Shown: piece after piece, positions 1-6,054 of the stretch
How positions within the stretch are numbered: position 1 is the stretch's first letter
Layout of the letters: every line of letters starts with the position of its first letter
NCBI GenBank assembly: GCA_020029625.1
Contig: JAIBJP010000083.1
Coordinates: 1 to 7,959, forward strand
DNA length: 7,959 nt
Direction of reading: 5' to 3'
From: Actinomycetota bacterium
Lineage (GTDB): Bacteria; Actinomycetota; Thermoleophilia; Gaiellales; Gaiellaceae
The notes under the pieces: model-generated
Databases searched by the model: none
Told to the model about the DNA's origin: nothing
Seen by the model: only the letters and a program-made list of their open reading frames with translations
Program-made: the position numbers and the translations under genes

Positions 1-66
1 GTTAGGAGGGCTTGACGAAACATAGTCTGTGTCGTCAGGGGCGCGGTGCTCGCCCCAACGCATCCG

Positions 67-160
67 CGTTCAAAATGACGGGTCGCCCCCGTATCTAGAT
101 TCGATACGAGGGCTCCCTGCGTCCTTGCCTCGGAACGACCATCACGTCCCGACGACGAGC
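67..160 (+). repeat. degenerate copy of the MITE-like palindromic repeat
   Basis: Positions 103-132 match 5974-6003 at 28 of 30 bases, and the similarity continues on both sides (GGTCGC-CCCGTATC before, GACGACGAGC-like sequence after). CGTTCAAAATG at 67-77 resembles the terminal repeat CGTTCCAAAATG at 5893-5904. The hairpin tip is conserved: CGTATC at 90-95 pairs with GATACG at 103-108. Compared with the 5885-6054 copy, most of the left arm and the right terminal inverted repeat are missing, so this looks like a decayed or internally deleted copy. No transposase is present. Confidence 0.7.
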
Positions 161-186
161 AACGTTCCGCCAAGCCTTCCTAGCCG

Positions 187-217
187 TCATCGAAATCTCA
201 TCACGCCGGGGTAGAAG
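187..217 (+). promoter_or_regulatory. candidate OmpR-type operator and -10 before the first lipoprotein gene
   Basis: TCATC at 187-191 is repeated at 198-202, an 11-bp period. Nine bases later TAGAAG (212-217) sits where a -10 element would be. The half-site period and the 9-bp gap are the same as in the two divergent promoter modules at 2422-2508. The -10 is weaker because it lacks the final T. A transcript from here would begin about 5 bases before the TTG start at 229, leaving almost no leader, and the only SD-like bases (AGAAGG) would lie upstream of the RNA start. The call is therefore tentative. Confidence 0.35.
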
Positions 218-228
218 GCAACACGAGT

Positions 229-1611
229 TTGTCTCCCTCACGCTCCAAAAGATCCGGGCTGGCCCTCGTCGGGTTAGCGGCGGCGCTGATCGCGGCCGGT
301 TGCAGCAGCGACGGCGAAACGGGCACGTCGACGCCGGTCCCGCAACCGAGCGCCGCTCAGCTCGAAGCCTCGGGGCTGGCGAAGCTCCGGCTCGCACCCG
401 ACAGCAAACGAGTCGACCTCGTGACACCCCCGTTCTCCCATCCGACGGAGGTCACCAACCCGCTCTTCCCGATCGCCAAGCTCCAGTCGGCGGTCCTGAA
501 CGGCACGATCGACGGCAAGCCGTTTCACACCGAGACCACGCTGCTGCCGTACACGCGCGCACTCGAGTGGCCCGCGGGCCATCAGGTCGAGGCGCTCGTC
601 TCGCAGTACGCCGCGTTCCTCGACGGGAGGATCCAGGAGGTCGCGCTCGACTACTACGCCCAGGCGGACGACGGGTCGGTCTGGTACTTCGGCGAGGACG
701 TCTTCGACTACAACGAGGAAGGGACCATCGCCTTCACGACCGACAGCTGGACAACGGGCCAGGACGGGCCGCCCGCGATGATCATGCCCGCCCATCCGAA
801 GGTCGGCGAGGCGTTCAGGACCGAGAACATTCCCGGCCTGGTGTTCGAGGAGGTCACGGTGAAGACCATCGGCAAGACGATGGCCGGCCCGTCCGGGCCG
901 GTGCAGGACGTGATGGTCGGCGAGGAGCTCCACGACGACGGAAAGACCAGCGACAAGGTGTTCGCGCTCGGTTACGGGGAATTCCTCACACAGGATCAGG
1001 ACGGCATCGAGGCGATGGCCCTGGCCGTGCCGACCGATGCACTGAAGGGACCGCCTCCGGCCGACCTCGAGAACGTGTCGAGCGGAGCTGACGAGGCATT
1101 CGATGCGGTTCGCTCCCGAGACTGGAAGGCGGCCGCCACTACAGGCGACGCGCTTTCGGGCGGGTGGGACGCGTACTCGAACGGCAGCGACGTGCCGCCG
1201 AGGCTCCGGCCGCCGATGACGAGCGCTATCGTCGGGCTCGGCAAGGCCGTGACGGCCCGTGACGAGCACGAGGCTGCTTCTGCGGCGATTGACGTCGCCC
1301 AGGCCGCTCTCGACCTCGAGCTCCGCTACTGGACTCCGGATCAGATCGACCTCCGGCGCTTCGAGCTATGGGCCCGCCAGACCGTCGTCGACACGGCGGC
1401 CAAGCAGCTTGGGGCTGTCAGCGGAGACGTCGCCTGCCTGGAGTGGACTCGCGATCGGATCGCGGATCGGCTCGCCCCTGCCGACTTTTCTCAGATCAAC
1501 AGCGAGCTGCTTGCGCTTCGCGAAGCGGAAGTCGACAAGGATCTCGCCAAGGTGCGCGAGGCGGCGGCACGCGTTCTCGCCACCGCCGCCTCGCTCGAGC
1601 TCGCTCGCTGA
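229..1611 (+). CDS. two-domain lipoprotein, paralogue of the 1622-2401 product
   Basis: The product is a 460-residue predicted lipoprotein of unknown function. The N-terminus has a basic n-region (residues 4-8), a hydrophobic segment (11-23) and a lipobox-like AAGC with Cys25, followed by a Ser/Thr/Pro-rich linker, so it should be membrane-anchored outside the cytoplasm. Residues about 70-265 are homologous to the convergent neighbour. Shared motifs include TNPLFP (76-81), DYYAQ (141-145), VWYFGED (151-157) and MPAHPKVG (186-193). Residues about 285-460 form an extra Ala/Leu-rich, predicted all-helical domain absent from the neighbour. It loosely resembles helical bundles of periplasmic proteins, but I cannot name a family. 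The TTG start at 229 is the only in-frame start after the stop at 181 that gives a full signal peptide. AGAAGG at 213-218 is a weak, distant ribosome binding site. The reading frame is certain; the function is not. Confidence 0.85.
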   Translation: MSPSRSKRSGLALVGLAAALIAAGCSSDGETGTSTPVPQPSAAQLEASGLAKLRLAPDSKRVDLVTPPFSHPTEVTNPLFPIAKLQSAVLNGTIDGKPFHTETTLLPYTRALEWPAGHQVEALVSQYAAFLDGRIQEVALDYYAQADDGSVWYFGEDVFDYNEEGTIAFTTDSWTTGQDGPPAMIMPAHPKVGEAFRTENIPGLVFEEVTVKTIGKTMAGPSGPVQDVMVGEELHDDGKTSDKVFALGYGEFLTQDQDGIEAMALAVPTDALKGPPPADLENVSSGADEAFDAVRSRDWKAAATTGDALSGGWDAYSNGSDVPPRLRPPMTSAIVGLGKAVTARDEHEAASAAIDVAQAALDLELRYWTPDQIDLRRFELWARQTVVDTAAKQLGAVSGDVACLEWTRDRIADRLAPADFSQINSELLALREAEVDKDLAKVREAAARVLATAASLELAR

Positions 1612-1626
1612 GCCGTTTCGCTCAGC
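1607..1626. terminator. candidate bidirectional terminator hairpin shared by convergent genes
   Basis: GCTGAGC (1607-1613) and GCTCAGC (1620-1626) form a perfect 7-bp stem with a 6-base loop. The TGA stop of the + gene (1609-1611) lies in one arm and the stop of the - gene (1622-1624) in the other. No other stem is seen in the 10-bp gap. The T-tract is weak (TCTTCG on + only), so this is a candidate rather than a classic intrinsic terminator. Confidence 0.45.
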
Positions 1627-2401
1627 TCTTCGTGATGCTAAGCAGCTCCGTGCGGTCGGAGCCACCGGTGACCGTGATCTCGAGCACCGGGCCAACCCCA
1701 GGAGCGTAGAACTTCTCCTCGACCAGATTCGGCTCCAGTGGAGTGAAGTTCCTGGTCTGGAGGGCGTTGTCGAAGGTTCCGTACGGCACCTTGGCATGTG
1801 CGTTGAGGCTCAGAATCTCGGCCCCGTCCTCGGCCTGGCCCGCGAAGTATTCCTCGCGGTAGGTCATGCCGGGCTTCGGGTGGGCCGGGATGATGATGCC
1901 CGGCTGGGCCCCGTCGACGCCAGCCTCCCACGAGCCTTCCGTCGACTTCAGCTTTCCGTTCTCGTACTCCTTCGTGTCCTCGCCCAGGTACCAAAGATTC
2001 CCTAGGGAGTCCTGTGCGTACCAGTCGTAGGTGTCTTCGGTTACCTGCCCGTCTTCCGTCACGATGTCATGCACGACTCTCGTCTCGATGCCGATGATTG
2101 TCTTGGTGTCGTTCGTGACGGTGACGACTACGCGCCGTACCGCACCTTCCGCGTCGGTCTCGCGGAACACGCGGCGGCTTCCGGGCGCCATCGGGAAGTA
2201 CGGGTTGTCGATCTCGGTCGTGAAGTTGGCGGGATCCAGCTTCACGGGCTCGCTCCCTTGAGGAGGCGAGAACGCAGTCGTTCCGCTTGCGGTTCCGTCA
2301 GTCGGTTGGCTGGTAGTCGACTGGGAACTTCCGCTGCCGCCGCAGGCGGTGGCAACGCCGATGAGAAGGGCTGTGCTGATGGAAAGGATCGTGTGACGCA
2401 T
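1622..2401 (-). CDS. lipoprotein, single-domain paralogue of the 229-1611 product
   Basis: The product is a 259-residue predicted lipoprotein of unknown function. A hydrophobic signal segment (residues 4-19) ends at ATAC with Cys20 as the lipidation site. A Gly/Ser/Thr linker (21-45) follows, then one domain (about 55-255). The domain shares DNPYFP (65-70), DWYAQD (126-131), LWYLGED (136-142), IIIPAHPKPG (169-178) and general layout with the first half of the facing lipoprotein, indicating ancient duplication with inversion or convergent placement. The ending VEEKFYAPGVGPVLE (227-241) contains a motif common in actinobacterial secreted proteins of unknown role. The ATG at 2401 has a strong ribosome binding site, AAGGAGG (complement of 2408-2414), 6 bases upstream. 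The gene is transcribed divergently from the PepSY/two-component operon, from a promoter that mirrors the operon's own, which suggests co-regulation. Confidence 0.9.
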   Translation of the reverse strand: MRHTILSISTALLIGVATACGGSGSSQSTTSQPTDGTASGTTAFSPPQGSEPVKLDPANFTTEIDNPYFPMAPGSRRVFRETDAEGAVRRVVVTVTNDTKTIIGIETRVVHDIVTEDGQVTEDTYDWYAQDSLGNLWYLGEDTKEYENGKLKSTEGSWEAGVDGAQPGIIIPAHPKPGMTYREEYFAGQAEDGAEILSLNAHAKVPYGTFDNALQTRNFTPLEPNLVEEKFYAPGVGPVLEITVTGGSDRTELLSITKS

Positions 2402-2421
2402 GGCGAACCTCCTTGTTGCCC

Positions 2422-2458
2422 CCGACCGTAGGGACCGCGAATGAGAGTCTGGTGAGAA
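2422..2458 (-). promoter_or_regulatory. promoter and operator of the lipoprotein gene (mirror copy)
   Basis: Read on the minus strand from 2458, half-sites TCACC and TCATT lie 11 bp apart, then 9 bp, then a -10 element TACGGT (2430 down to 2425). It matches the + strand module at 2472-2508 at 28 of 37 bases, including GGTCCCTA just at and before the -10. The half-sites cover the -35 region, as for OmpR-family activators. A start site near 2418 would give a short leader of about 17 bases that includes the AAGGAGG ribosome binding site. Confidence 0.65.
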
Positions 2459-2471
2459 CGTGCCACACGTC

Positions 2472-2508
2472 TTCTCATCAACCTTTCATCGACGGTCCCT
2501 AGGGTCAG
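2472..2508 (+). promoter_or_regulatory. promoter and operator of the PepSY/two-component operon
   Basis: Half-sites TCATC at 2475-2479 and TCATC at 2486-2490 are 11 bp apart, the usual spacing of OmpR/PhoB-type tandem sites. Nine bases later is the -10 element TAGGGT (2500-2505). The half-sites replace a recognisable -35. The module is the mirror of 2422-2458, and the dyad centres on 2465. A start near 2512 fits a leader of about 30 bases before the ATG at 2544. Binding by the regulator encoded at 2915-3595 is inferred from context. Confidence 0.65.
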
Positions 2509-2530
2509 CCACAATGACAACAGGACCTTC

Positions 2531-2537
2531 GAGGAGG
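2531..2537 (+). promoter_or_regulatory. ribosome binding site deciding the PepSY gene start
   Basis: GAGGAGG lies 6 bases before the ATG at 2544. It decides between this start and the in-frame ATG at 2514, which has no such site. Confidence 0.75.
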
Positions 2538-2543
2538 TCGACG

Positions 2544-2879
2544 ATGAACAGAAGAATCCTCAAGCTCGGTCCCGCGGTCGGGGGCGTGCTCGTCCTCGCG
2601 CTCGGCGGTGCCGCGATTGCCCGCGCGACTGGAGCGTTCGACGACGGCGAGTCGCACACCACCGGCCCCCAGGCGGACCGGGCCAAGGCTGCCGCGCTCG
2701 AGCTCACCGGGGGCGGTCACGCGAACGCGGTCGAGCGGGACTCCGAGCACGGCGGCACGTACGAGGTTGAAGTGACCAAGACCGACGGCAAGACGGTCGA
2801 CGTTCGTCTCGACGAGAACTTCAAGCTCGTTGTCATCGACGGCGACTCGGAGACGAACGACTCGGACAGCGGCGGGTAG
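2544..2879 (+). CDS. secreted or membrane-anchored PepSY-domain protein
   Basis: The product has 111 residues. A basic start (MNRRILK) and a hydrophobic segment (residues 9-26) form a signal peptide or membrane anchor. Residues about 43-100 read as a PepSY domain: a helix (ADRAKAAALELTGGG, 44-58) followed by strands with YEVEVTKTDGKTVDVRLD (73-90) and a final FKLVVIDG (93-100). PepSY domains are extracytoplasmic and often linked to protease inhibition or envelope sensing. The tail is acidic (DSETNDSDSGG). The ATG at 2544 is chosen because GAGGAGG (2531-2537) lies 6 bases upstream and gives a clean signal peptide. An in-frame ATG at 2514 lies almost at the predicted transcript start and would add 10 residues. 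The gene is first in the two-component operon, 35 bp before the regulator, so it may be an accessory sensor or a main target of the pair. Confidence 0.85.
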   Translation: MNRRILKLGPAVGGVLVLALGGAAIARATGAFDDGESHTTGPQADRAKAAALELTGGGHANAVERDSEHGGTYEVEVTKTDGKTVDVRLDENFKLVVIDGDSETNDSDSGG

Positions 2880-2914
2880 GACCGTTCGGGGCTCGTCTGG
2901 CCCACAATGAGACC

Positions 2915-3595
2915 ATGCGGGCACTCGTCGTCGAAGACGAGGTGAAGATGGCCGCGCTCATCCGGCGCGGCCTCGTCGAGGAGGGCTATGCAGCGGATGT
3001 CGCCCGGACGGGCGAGGAGGCCCTCTGGATGGCGCGCGCGACGCCGTACGACGCGATCGTGCTCGACGTCATGCTCCCCGGCCGGAACGGGCTGGAGGTC
3101 TGCCGGTCGCTACGCGAGAGCGGGGTCTGGTCACCGATCCTGATGCTCACTGCGCGCGACGGGGTGGAGGACAAGGTGTCCGGGCTCGATAGCGGTGCAG
3201 ACGACTACCTGAGCAAGCCGTTTTCCTTCGCCGAACTGCTCGCGCGACTGCGGGCGCTGACGCGCCGGGGCCCGTCTGAGCGCCCCGCCGTCCTCGAGGT
3301 CGGAACCCTTCGTCTCGATCCAGCGACGAGGCAGGCGTGGCGAGGCGAGGCCGAGGTCGAACTCTCCGCAAAGGAGTTCGCGCTTCTGGAGACGTTCATG
3401 CGCAACGCCGGCGACGTCCTCACGCGCCTCGACCTCCTCGAGCACGCGTGGGACTACGGCTACGAGAACCGGTCGAACGTCGTGGACGTCTACGTGCGTT
3501 ACCTGCGCGCCAAGATCGACCGACCGTTCGGGGTCGACTCGATCGAGACGGTGCGGGGAGTGGGCTACCGGCTGCGGCGCGACGGTGGCGGCTGA
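2915..3595 (+). CDS. OmpR/PhoB-family response regulator
   Basis: The product is a 226-residue DNA-binding response regulator, normal length for the family. The receiver domain (residues 1-115) has the acidic pocket EDE (7-9), phospho-acceptor Asp51 in VLDVMLP, Thr79 in MLTA and Lys101 in SKPF, so it should be phosphorylatable. The winged-helix domain (about 128-222) shows LSAKEFALLE, the VVDVYVRYLRAKID recognition-helix region and the terminal GVGYRLR. The ATG at 2915 gives the standard N-terminus MRALVVEDE, although no clear Shine-Dalgarno is visible and translation may be coupled to the gene before. The stop lies 3 bases before the kinase start, so the two are a cognate pair. The paired direct repeats at 2472-2508 and 2422-2458 are the natural candidate targets. 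Family assignment is secure; the signal sensed is unknown. Confidence 0.96.
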   Translation: MRALVVEDEVKMAALIRRGLVEEGYAADVARTGEEALWMARATPYDAIVLDVMLPGRNGLEVCRSLRESGVWSPILMLTARDGVEDKVSGLDSGADDYLSKPFSFAELLARLRALTRRGPSERPAVLEVGTLRLDPATRQAWRGEAEVELSAKEFALLETFMRNAGDVLTRLDLLEHAWDYGYENRSNVVDVYVRYLRAKIDRPFGVDSIETVRGVGYRLRRDGGG

Positions 3596-3598
3596 GCC

Positions 3599-4939
3599 TT
3601 GGGCCTCCTCGCGCGCCTTCCCATCCGCCTACGCGTGACGCTGGCCTTCGCCGTAGCGATGGCAATCGTGCTCGCCGCGACCGGCCTCTTCCTCTACTTC
3701 CGTCTCGGCTCGGCCCTGGACCGCACGATCGACCAGAGCCTTCGCGCGCGCGCGACCGACGTAAGCGCTCTGGTCCGGCAGGGGAACTCGCTCGGCAGGA
3801 AAGGAGACGGGATCACGCAGGTGCTCGATCCAAGCGGCGCCGTCTTGGCCGCGTCACCCGGGCTCGGCCGGCCGCTCCTGACCAGCGAGGAGATCTCGCG
3901 GGCGAGCCGAGAGGCGGTCACGATTGAACGCTCCCTACCCAATTCTGACGAGGCCGCCCGCATCCTCGCCAGGCCCCTCGACACGCAACGCGGACCGAGA
4001 ATCGTCGTCGTCGGAGCCTCTCTGGAGCAGCGGGGAGATGCGCTGGAGAACCTGTTCGTGGCGCTGCTCATCGGCGGTCCGCTCGCGCTGCTCCTCGCTT
4101 CGCTCGCCGGCTACGGGCTCGCCGCGGCCGCTCTTCGCCCGGTCGAGTCGATGCGGCGGGAGGCGGAAGCCGTCTCCGCCGCGGAGCCGGGACGGCGGCT
4201 TCCCCTCCCTCCGGCGCGGGACGAGATCTCCCGTCTCGGCGAGACCCTCAACGTAATGCTCGGCCGCCTGGAGTCGGCGCTGGCGCGCGAGCGGCGCTTC
4301 GTCTCCGATGCTAGCCACGAGCTCCGCACGCCGCTCTCGGCGCTTCGCACCGAGCTCGAGCTCGCCCTGCGGCGCGAGCGCACTCCTGAAGAGCTCGAGG
4401 CGGCGCTTCGGTCGGCCGCGGAGGAGACCGACCGCCTCTCGCAACTCGCGGAGGACCTGCTCGTGCTCGCCCGAGCCGAGGGCGGCAAGCTTCCGGTCCG
4501 GCTCGAGCAGCTGTCAGCCCGGGAGGTGCTGGATGGCGTGCGGGAGCGCTATGCGCGTCGCGCCGCGGACGTACAGCGGCCGCTCGAGCTGCGCGTCGAG
4601 GACGGTCTCTCGATTTCGGTCGATCGCCTGCGAGTCGAGCAGGCTCTCGGCAATCTCGTCGAGAACGCGCTACGCCACGGCGGCGGGACGATCCTCCTGG
4701 AAGCCCGGGGGGTGGACGGGCGGGTCGAGCTTCATGTCCAGGACGAGGGCGCCGGCTTCGCGCCTGACTTCATCGCGGACGCCTTCAAGCCGTTCAGCCG
4801 CGGCGATCCTGCACGGTCCAGCCACGGCGCGGGCCTCGGGCTCGCCATCGTCGACGTCATCGCCCGCGCCCATGGAGGCACGGTTCATGTCGCCAACGTG
4901 GACGGTGGAGCCGACGTCTGGCTCGAGCTCCCGCGGTAA
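3599..4939 (+). CDS. membrane sensor histidine kinase, HAMP type
   Basis: The product has 446 residues. The first membrane helix is about 13-35, followed by a short extracytoplasmic sensor region (36-150) without a recognised fold, a second helix (153-177) and a HAMP linker (178-230). The HisKA domain carries the H box SDASHELRTPL with phospho-acceptor His240. The ATPase domain has the N box NLVENALRHG (352-361), G1 box DEGAG (382-386), F box FKPF (396-399) and G2 box GAGLGL (410-415), all intact. The start is a TTG at 3599, 3 bases after the regulator stop, giving the typical LPIRLRVTLAFA beginning. It should autophosphorylate and pass phosphate to Asp51 of the preceding regulator. No ribosome binding site is obvious, consistent with translational coupling. 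The family is certain; the ligand is unknown. Confidence 0.96.
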   Translation: MGLLARLPIRLRVTLAFAVAMAIVLAATGLFLYFRLGSALDRTIDQSLRARATDVSALVRQGNSLGRKGDGITQVLDPSGAVLAASPGLGRPLLTSEEISRASREAVTIERSLPNSDEAARILARPLDTQRGPRIVVVGASLEQRGDALENLFVALLIGGPLALLLASLAGYGLAAAALRPVESMRREAEAVSAAEPGRRLPLPPARDEISRLGETLNVMLGRLESALARERRFVSDASHELRTPLSALRTELELALRRERTPEELEAALRSAAEETDRLSQLAEDLLVLARAEGGKLPVRLEQLSAREVLDGVRERYARRAADVQRPLELRVEDGLSISVDRLRVEQALGNLVENALRHGGGTILLEARGVDGRVELHVQDEGAGFAPDFIADAFKPFSRGDPARSSHGAGLGLAIVDVIARAHGGTVHVANVDGGADVWLELPR

Positions 4940-4949
4940 GAATTCCGGC

Positions 4950-5564
4950 GTGCTTGCCCAGCTCGCCGCGTTCCTCGGCGTCTCGCTCGTCGTCATCGCC
5001 ACCCCGGGACAGGACACCGCTCTGATCATTCGCAACACGCTGCTCGGAGGCAGGCGCAGCGGCGTCTTCACGGCTGCGGGCGTCTCGGCCGGGCAGGCAT
5101 GCTGGACTCTGGCGGCGAGCGCGGGCCTGGCGGCGCTGCTGCGGGCGTCCGAGCCCGCGTTCCTCGCGCTCAGGCTGGTGGGCGCCGCGTACCTCGTCTT
5201 CCTGGGACTGCAGGCGCTTGTCGGCGCGATGGGCGGAAGGCACGATCGGTCGCCGGGCGGTGTGGCCCCGCCGAGGCTCGCTCCGGCAAGGGCCTTCCGG
5301 CAAGGGCTCGTCAGCAACCTCGGCAATCCGAAGATGGCCGTCTTCTTCGTCAGCCTCCTCCCGCAGTTCGGGGACTCGTTCCTCGCCCTGGTCGCGCTCG
5401 GCCTCGTCTTCTGCACGCTGACCTTCGCGTGGCTGACGGCCTACGCCGCGGTCGTCGCCCGTGCGGGCGACTTCCTGCGCAGGCCGCGGATCCGGCGGGC
5501 GCTCGAAGGCGTCACCGGCGCCGTCCTCGTCGCGCTCGGCCTGCGCCTGGCCGCCGAGCGGTGA
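4950..5564 (+). CDS. LysE/RhtB-superfamily amino-acid exporter
   Basis: The product is a 204-residue polytopic membrane protein, usual length for LysE/RhtB transporters. It has about six hydrophobic segments (roughly 5-24, 38-63, 70-92, 127-141, 144-170 and 186-202). Family signatures are ATPGQDTALIIRNTLLGGRRSG (17-38), close to the common TPGPD form but with Gln21 instead of Pro, and FRQGLVSNLGNPKMAVFF (117-134). Members export amino acids or related small metabolites; the substrate here cannot be told. The GTG start at 4950, 10 bases after the kinase stop, gives the expected N-terminus. The frame stays open far upstream inside the kinase gene, but that part is a shadow and not a fusion. The stop overlaps the next start by 4 bases (GTGA), so these two genes are translationally coupled. 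Whether it shares the two-component promoter is inference. Confidence 0.92.
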   Translation: MLAQLAAFLGVSLVVIATPGQDTALIIRNTLLGGRRSGVFTAAGVSAGQACWTLAASAGLAALLRASEPAFLALRLVGAAYLVFLGLQALVGAMGGRHDRSPGGVAPPRLAPARAFRQGLVSNLGNPKMAVFFVSLLPQFGDSFLALVALGLVFCTLTFAWLTAYAAVVARAGDFLRRPRIRRALEGVTGAVLVALGLRLAAER

Positions 5565-5887
5565 CGGTCGTCCTCGTAGATGCGCGGAACGTCCTGCGCT
5601 CGCGCTGGCCCAACGTTCCCGAGGAGGAGCTCGTCGAGGCTGTCCGCGCCTGGGCCGAGCGGGAAGGAATGGACGCGGTGATCGTCTTCGACAGGAGGGC
5701 TCCGGAGGGGGCCGTCGGTACGACGGGCGAGAGCGCGGATGACTGGATCGCCCGCGAGGCGAGCCGGCTGAAGGAGCCTTACTGGCTCGTCACGTCGGAT
5801 CGCGGCCTGCGGGAGCGCGCAGGAGGGCGAGCCGAGCGCACGATCGGCGGAGGCGCATTCCTGCGGGACTTGGGTCTCGCGGACTAA
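5561..5887 (+). CDS. compact NYN/PIN-like domain protein, putative RNase
   Basis: The product has 108 residues. The pattern fits the NYN branch of the PIN-like fold related to YacP: VVLVDARNVLRS with Asp7 and Asn10, IVFDRR with Asp44, SADDWIAR with Asp60 and Asp61, and VTSDRGLR with Ser79 and Asp80. These acidic residues would bind the metal for RNA cleavage; activity is inferred from the fold only. At 108 residues it is shorter than YacP proteins of about 170, so it is close to a minimal domain. The GTG start at 5561 overlaps the exporter stop as GTGA. An open frame continues upstream but only as a shadow of the exporter gene. The TAA stop at 5885-5887 lies inside the end of the palindromic repeat 5885-6054, so the repeat may supply the gene's end and 3' structure. 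Confidence 0.85.
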   Translation: MTVVLVDARNVLRSRWPNVPEEELVEAVRAWAEREGMDAVIVFDRRAPEGAVGTTGESADDWIAREASRLKEPYWLVTSDRGLRERAGGRAERTIGGGAFLRDLGLAD

Positions 5888-6054
5888 GAACCCGTTCCAA
5901 AATGAGAGCTGTGCCGCCGGAGCCGCGCTCGGCGGCGCGAGGCGGCGTCCTCGGTCGCGCCCGTATCGCAATGGATACGAGCGCTCCCTGCGTCCTGGCC
6001 TCGCATCCACCCAGCACGGCCCGGCGACGAGCCCCATTCTGAAACGGGTTCTAA
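5885..6054. repeat. MITE-like palindromic element, about 170 bp
   Basis: The ends form terminal inverted repeats: 5885-5904 (containing AGAACCCGTT) matches the reverse complement of 6035-6054 (containing AACGGGTTCT) at 17 of 20 bases. Inside, arms 5937-5967 and 5974-6004 form an imperfect hairpin with perfect outer GCGAGGC/GCCTCGC and inner CGTATC/GATACG stems around the loop GCAATG. Both symmetries centre near 5970, so the whole element is one long imperfect palindrome. It has no coding capacity and lies between two genes. A partial relative lies at 67-160. No clear target-site duplication is visible. It could be a non-autonomous transposon or a REP/BIME-type repeat, and its hairpin could act as a transcription terminator. 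Confidence 0.75.

Larger units (their letters stand above)
1..228. other. 5' intergenic region
   Basis: No convincing gene is visible. A short open frame around 29-214 lies across a repeat and has no recognisable protein features. The stretch holds a small GC hairpin (GGGGCG at 38-43 with CGCCCC at 51-56, loop of 7). This could be the end of an upstream transcription unit, but no T-tract follows. It also holds a degenerate dispersed repeat at about 67-160 and a candidate regulated promoter at 187-217, both listed separately. Confidence 0.6.

Noticed and set aside
93..100. ATCTAGAT palindrome as an independent operator
   Set aside because: It is the hairpin tip of the dispersed repeat and is not conserved in the second copy (GCAATG loop), so it needs no separate explanation.
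29..214. Small open frame in the 5' region
   Set aside because: It runs through the degenerate repeat and the candidate operator and has no coding-like features.
274..1269. Long minus-strand open frame opposite the first lipoprotein gene
   Set aside because: It is Arg/Val/Leu-rich low-complexity translation of the complementary strand of a clear lipoprotein gene with a homologous neighbour, so it is a GC-rich shadow.
1259..2005. Plus-strand open frame running across the convergent junction
   Set aside because: It overlaps the ends of both lipoprotein genes in the wrong frame, is Ser/Arg-rich and has no domain pattern.
2460..2543. Longer N-terminus for the PepSY protein starting at GTG 2460 or ATG 2514
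   Set aside because: The 2460 start lies upstream of the predicted promoter's -10. The 2514 start has no ribosome binding site. ATG 2544 has GAGGAGG and a clean signal peptide.
4308..5564. Apparent fusion of a kinase-region protein to the LysE-type exporter
   Set aside because: The part before 4950 is an out-of-frame reading of the kinase gene. A GTG at 4950 gives a normal full-length exporter.
5099..5887. Long version of the NYN protein beginning inside the exporter gene
   Set aside because: Residues before the GTG at 5561 are shadow translation of the exporter; the GTGA overlap at 5561 is a typical coupled start.
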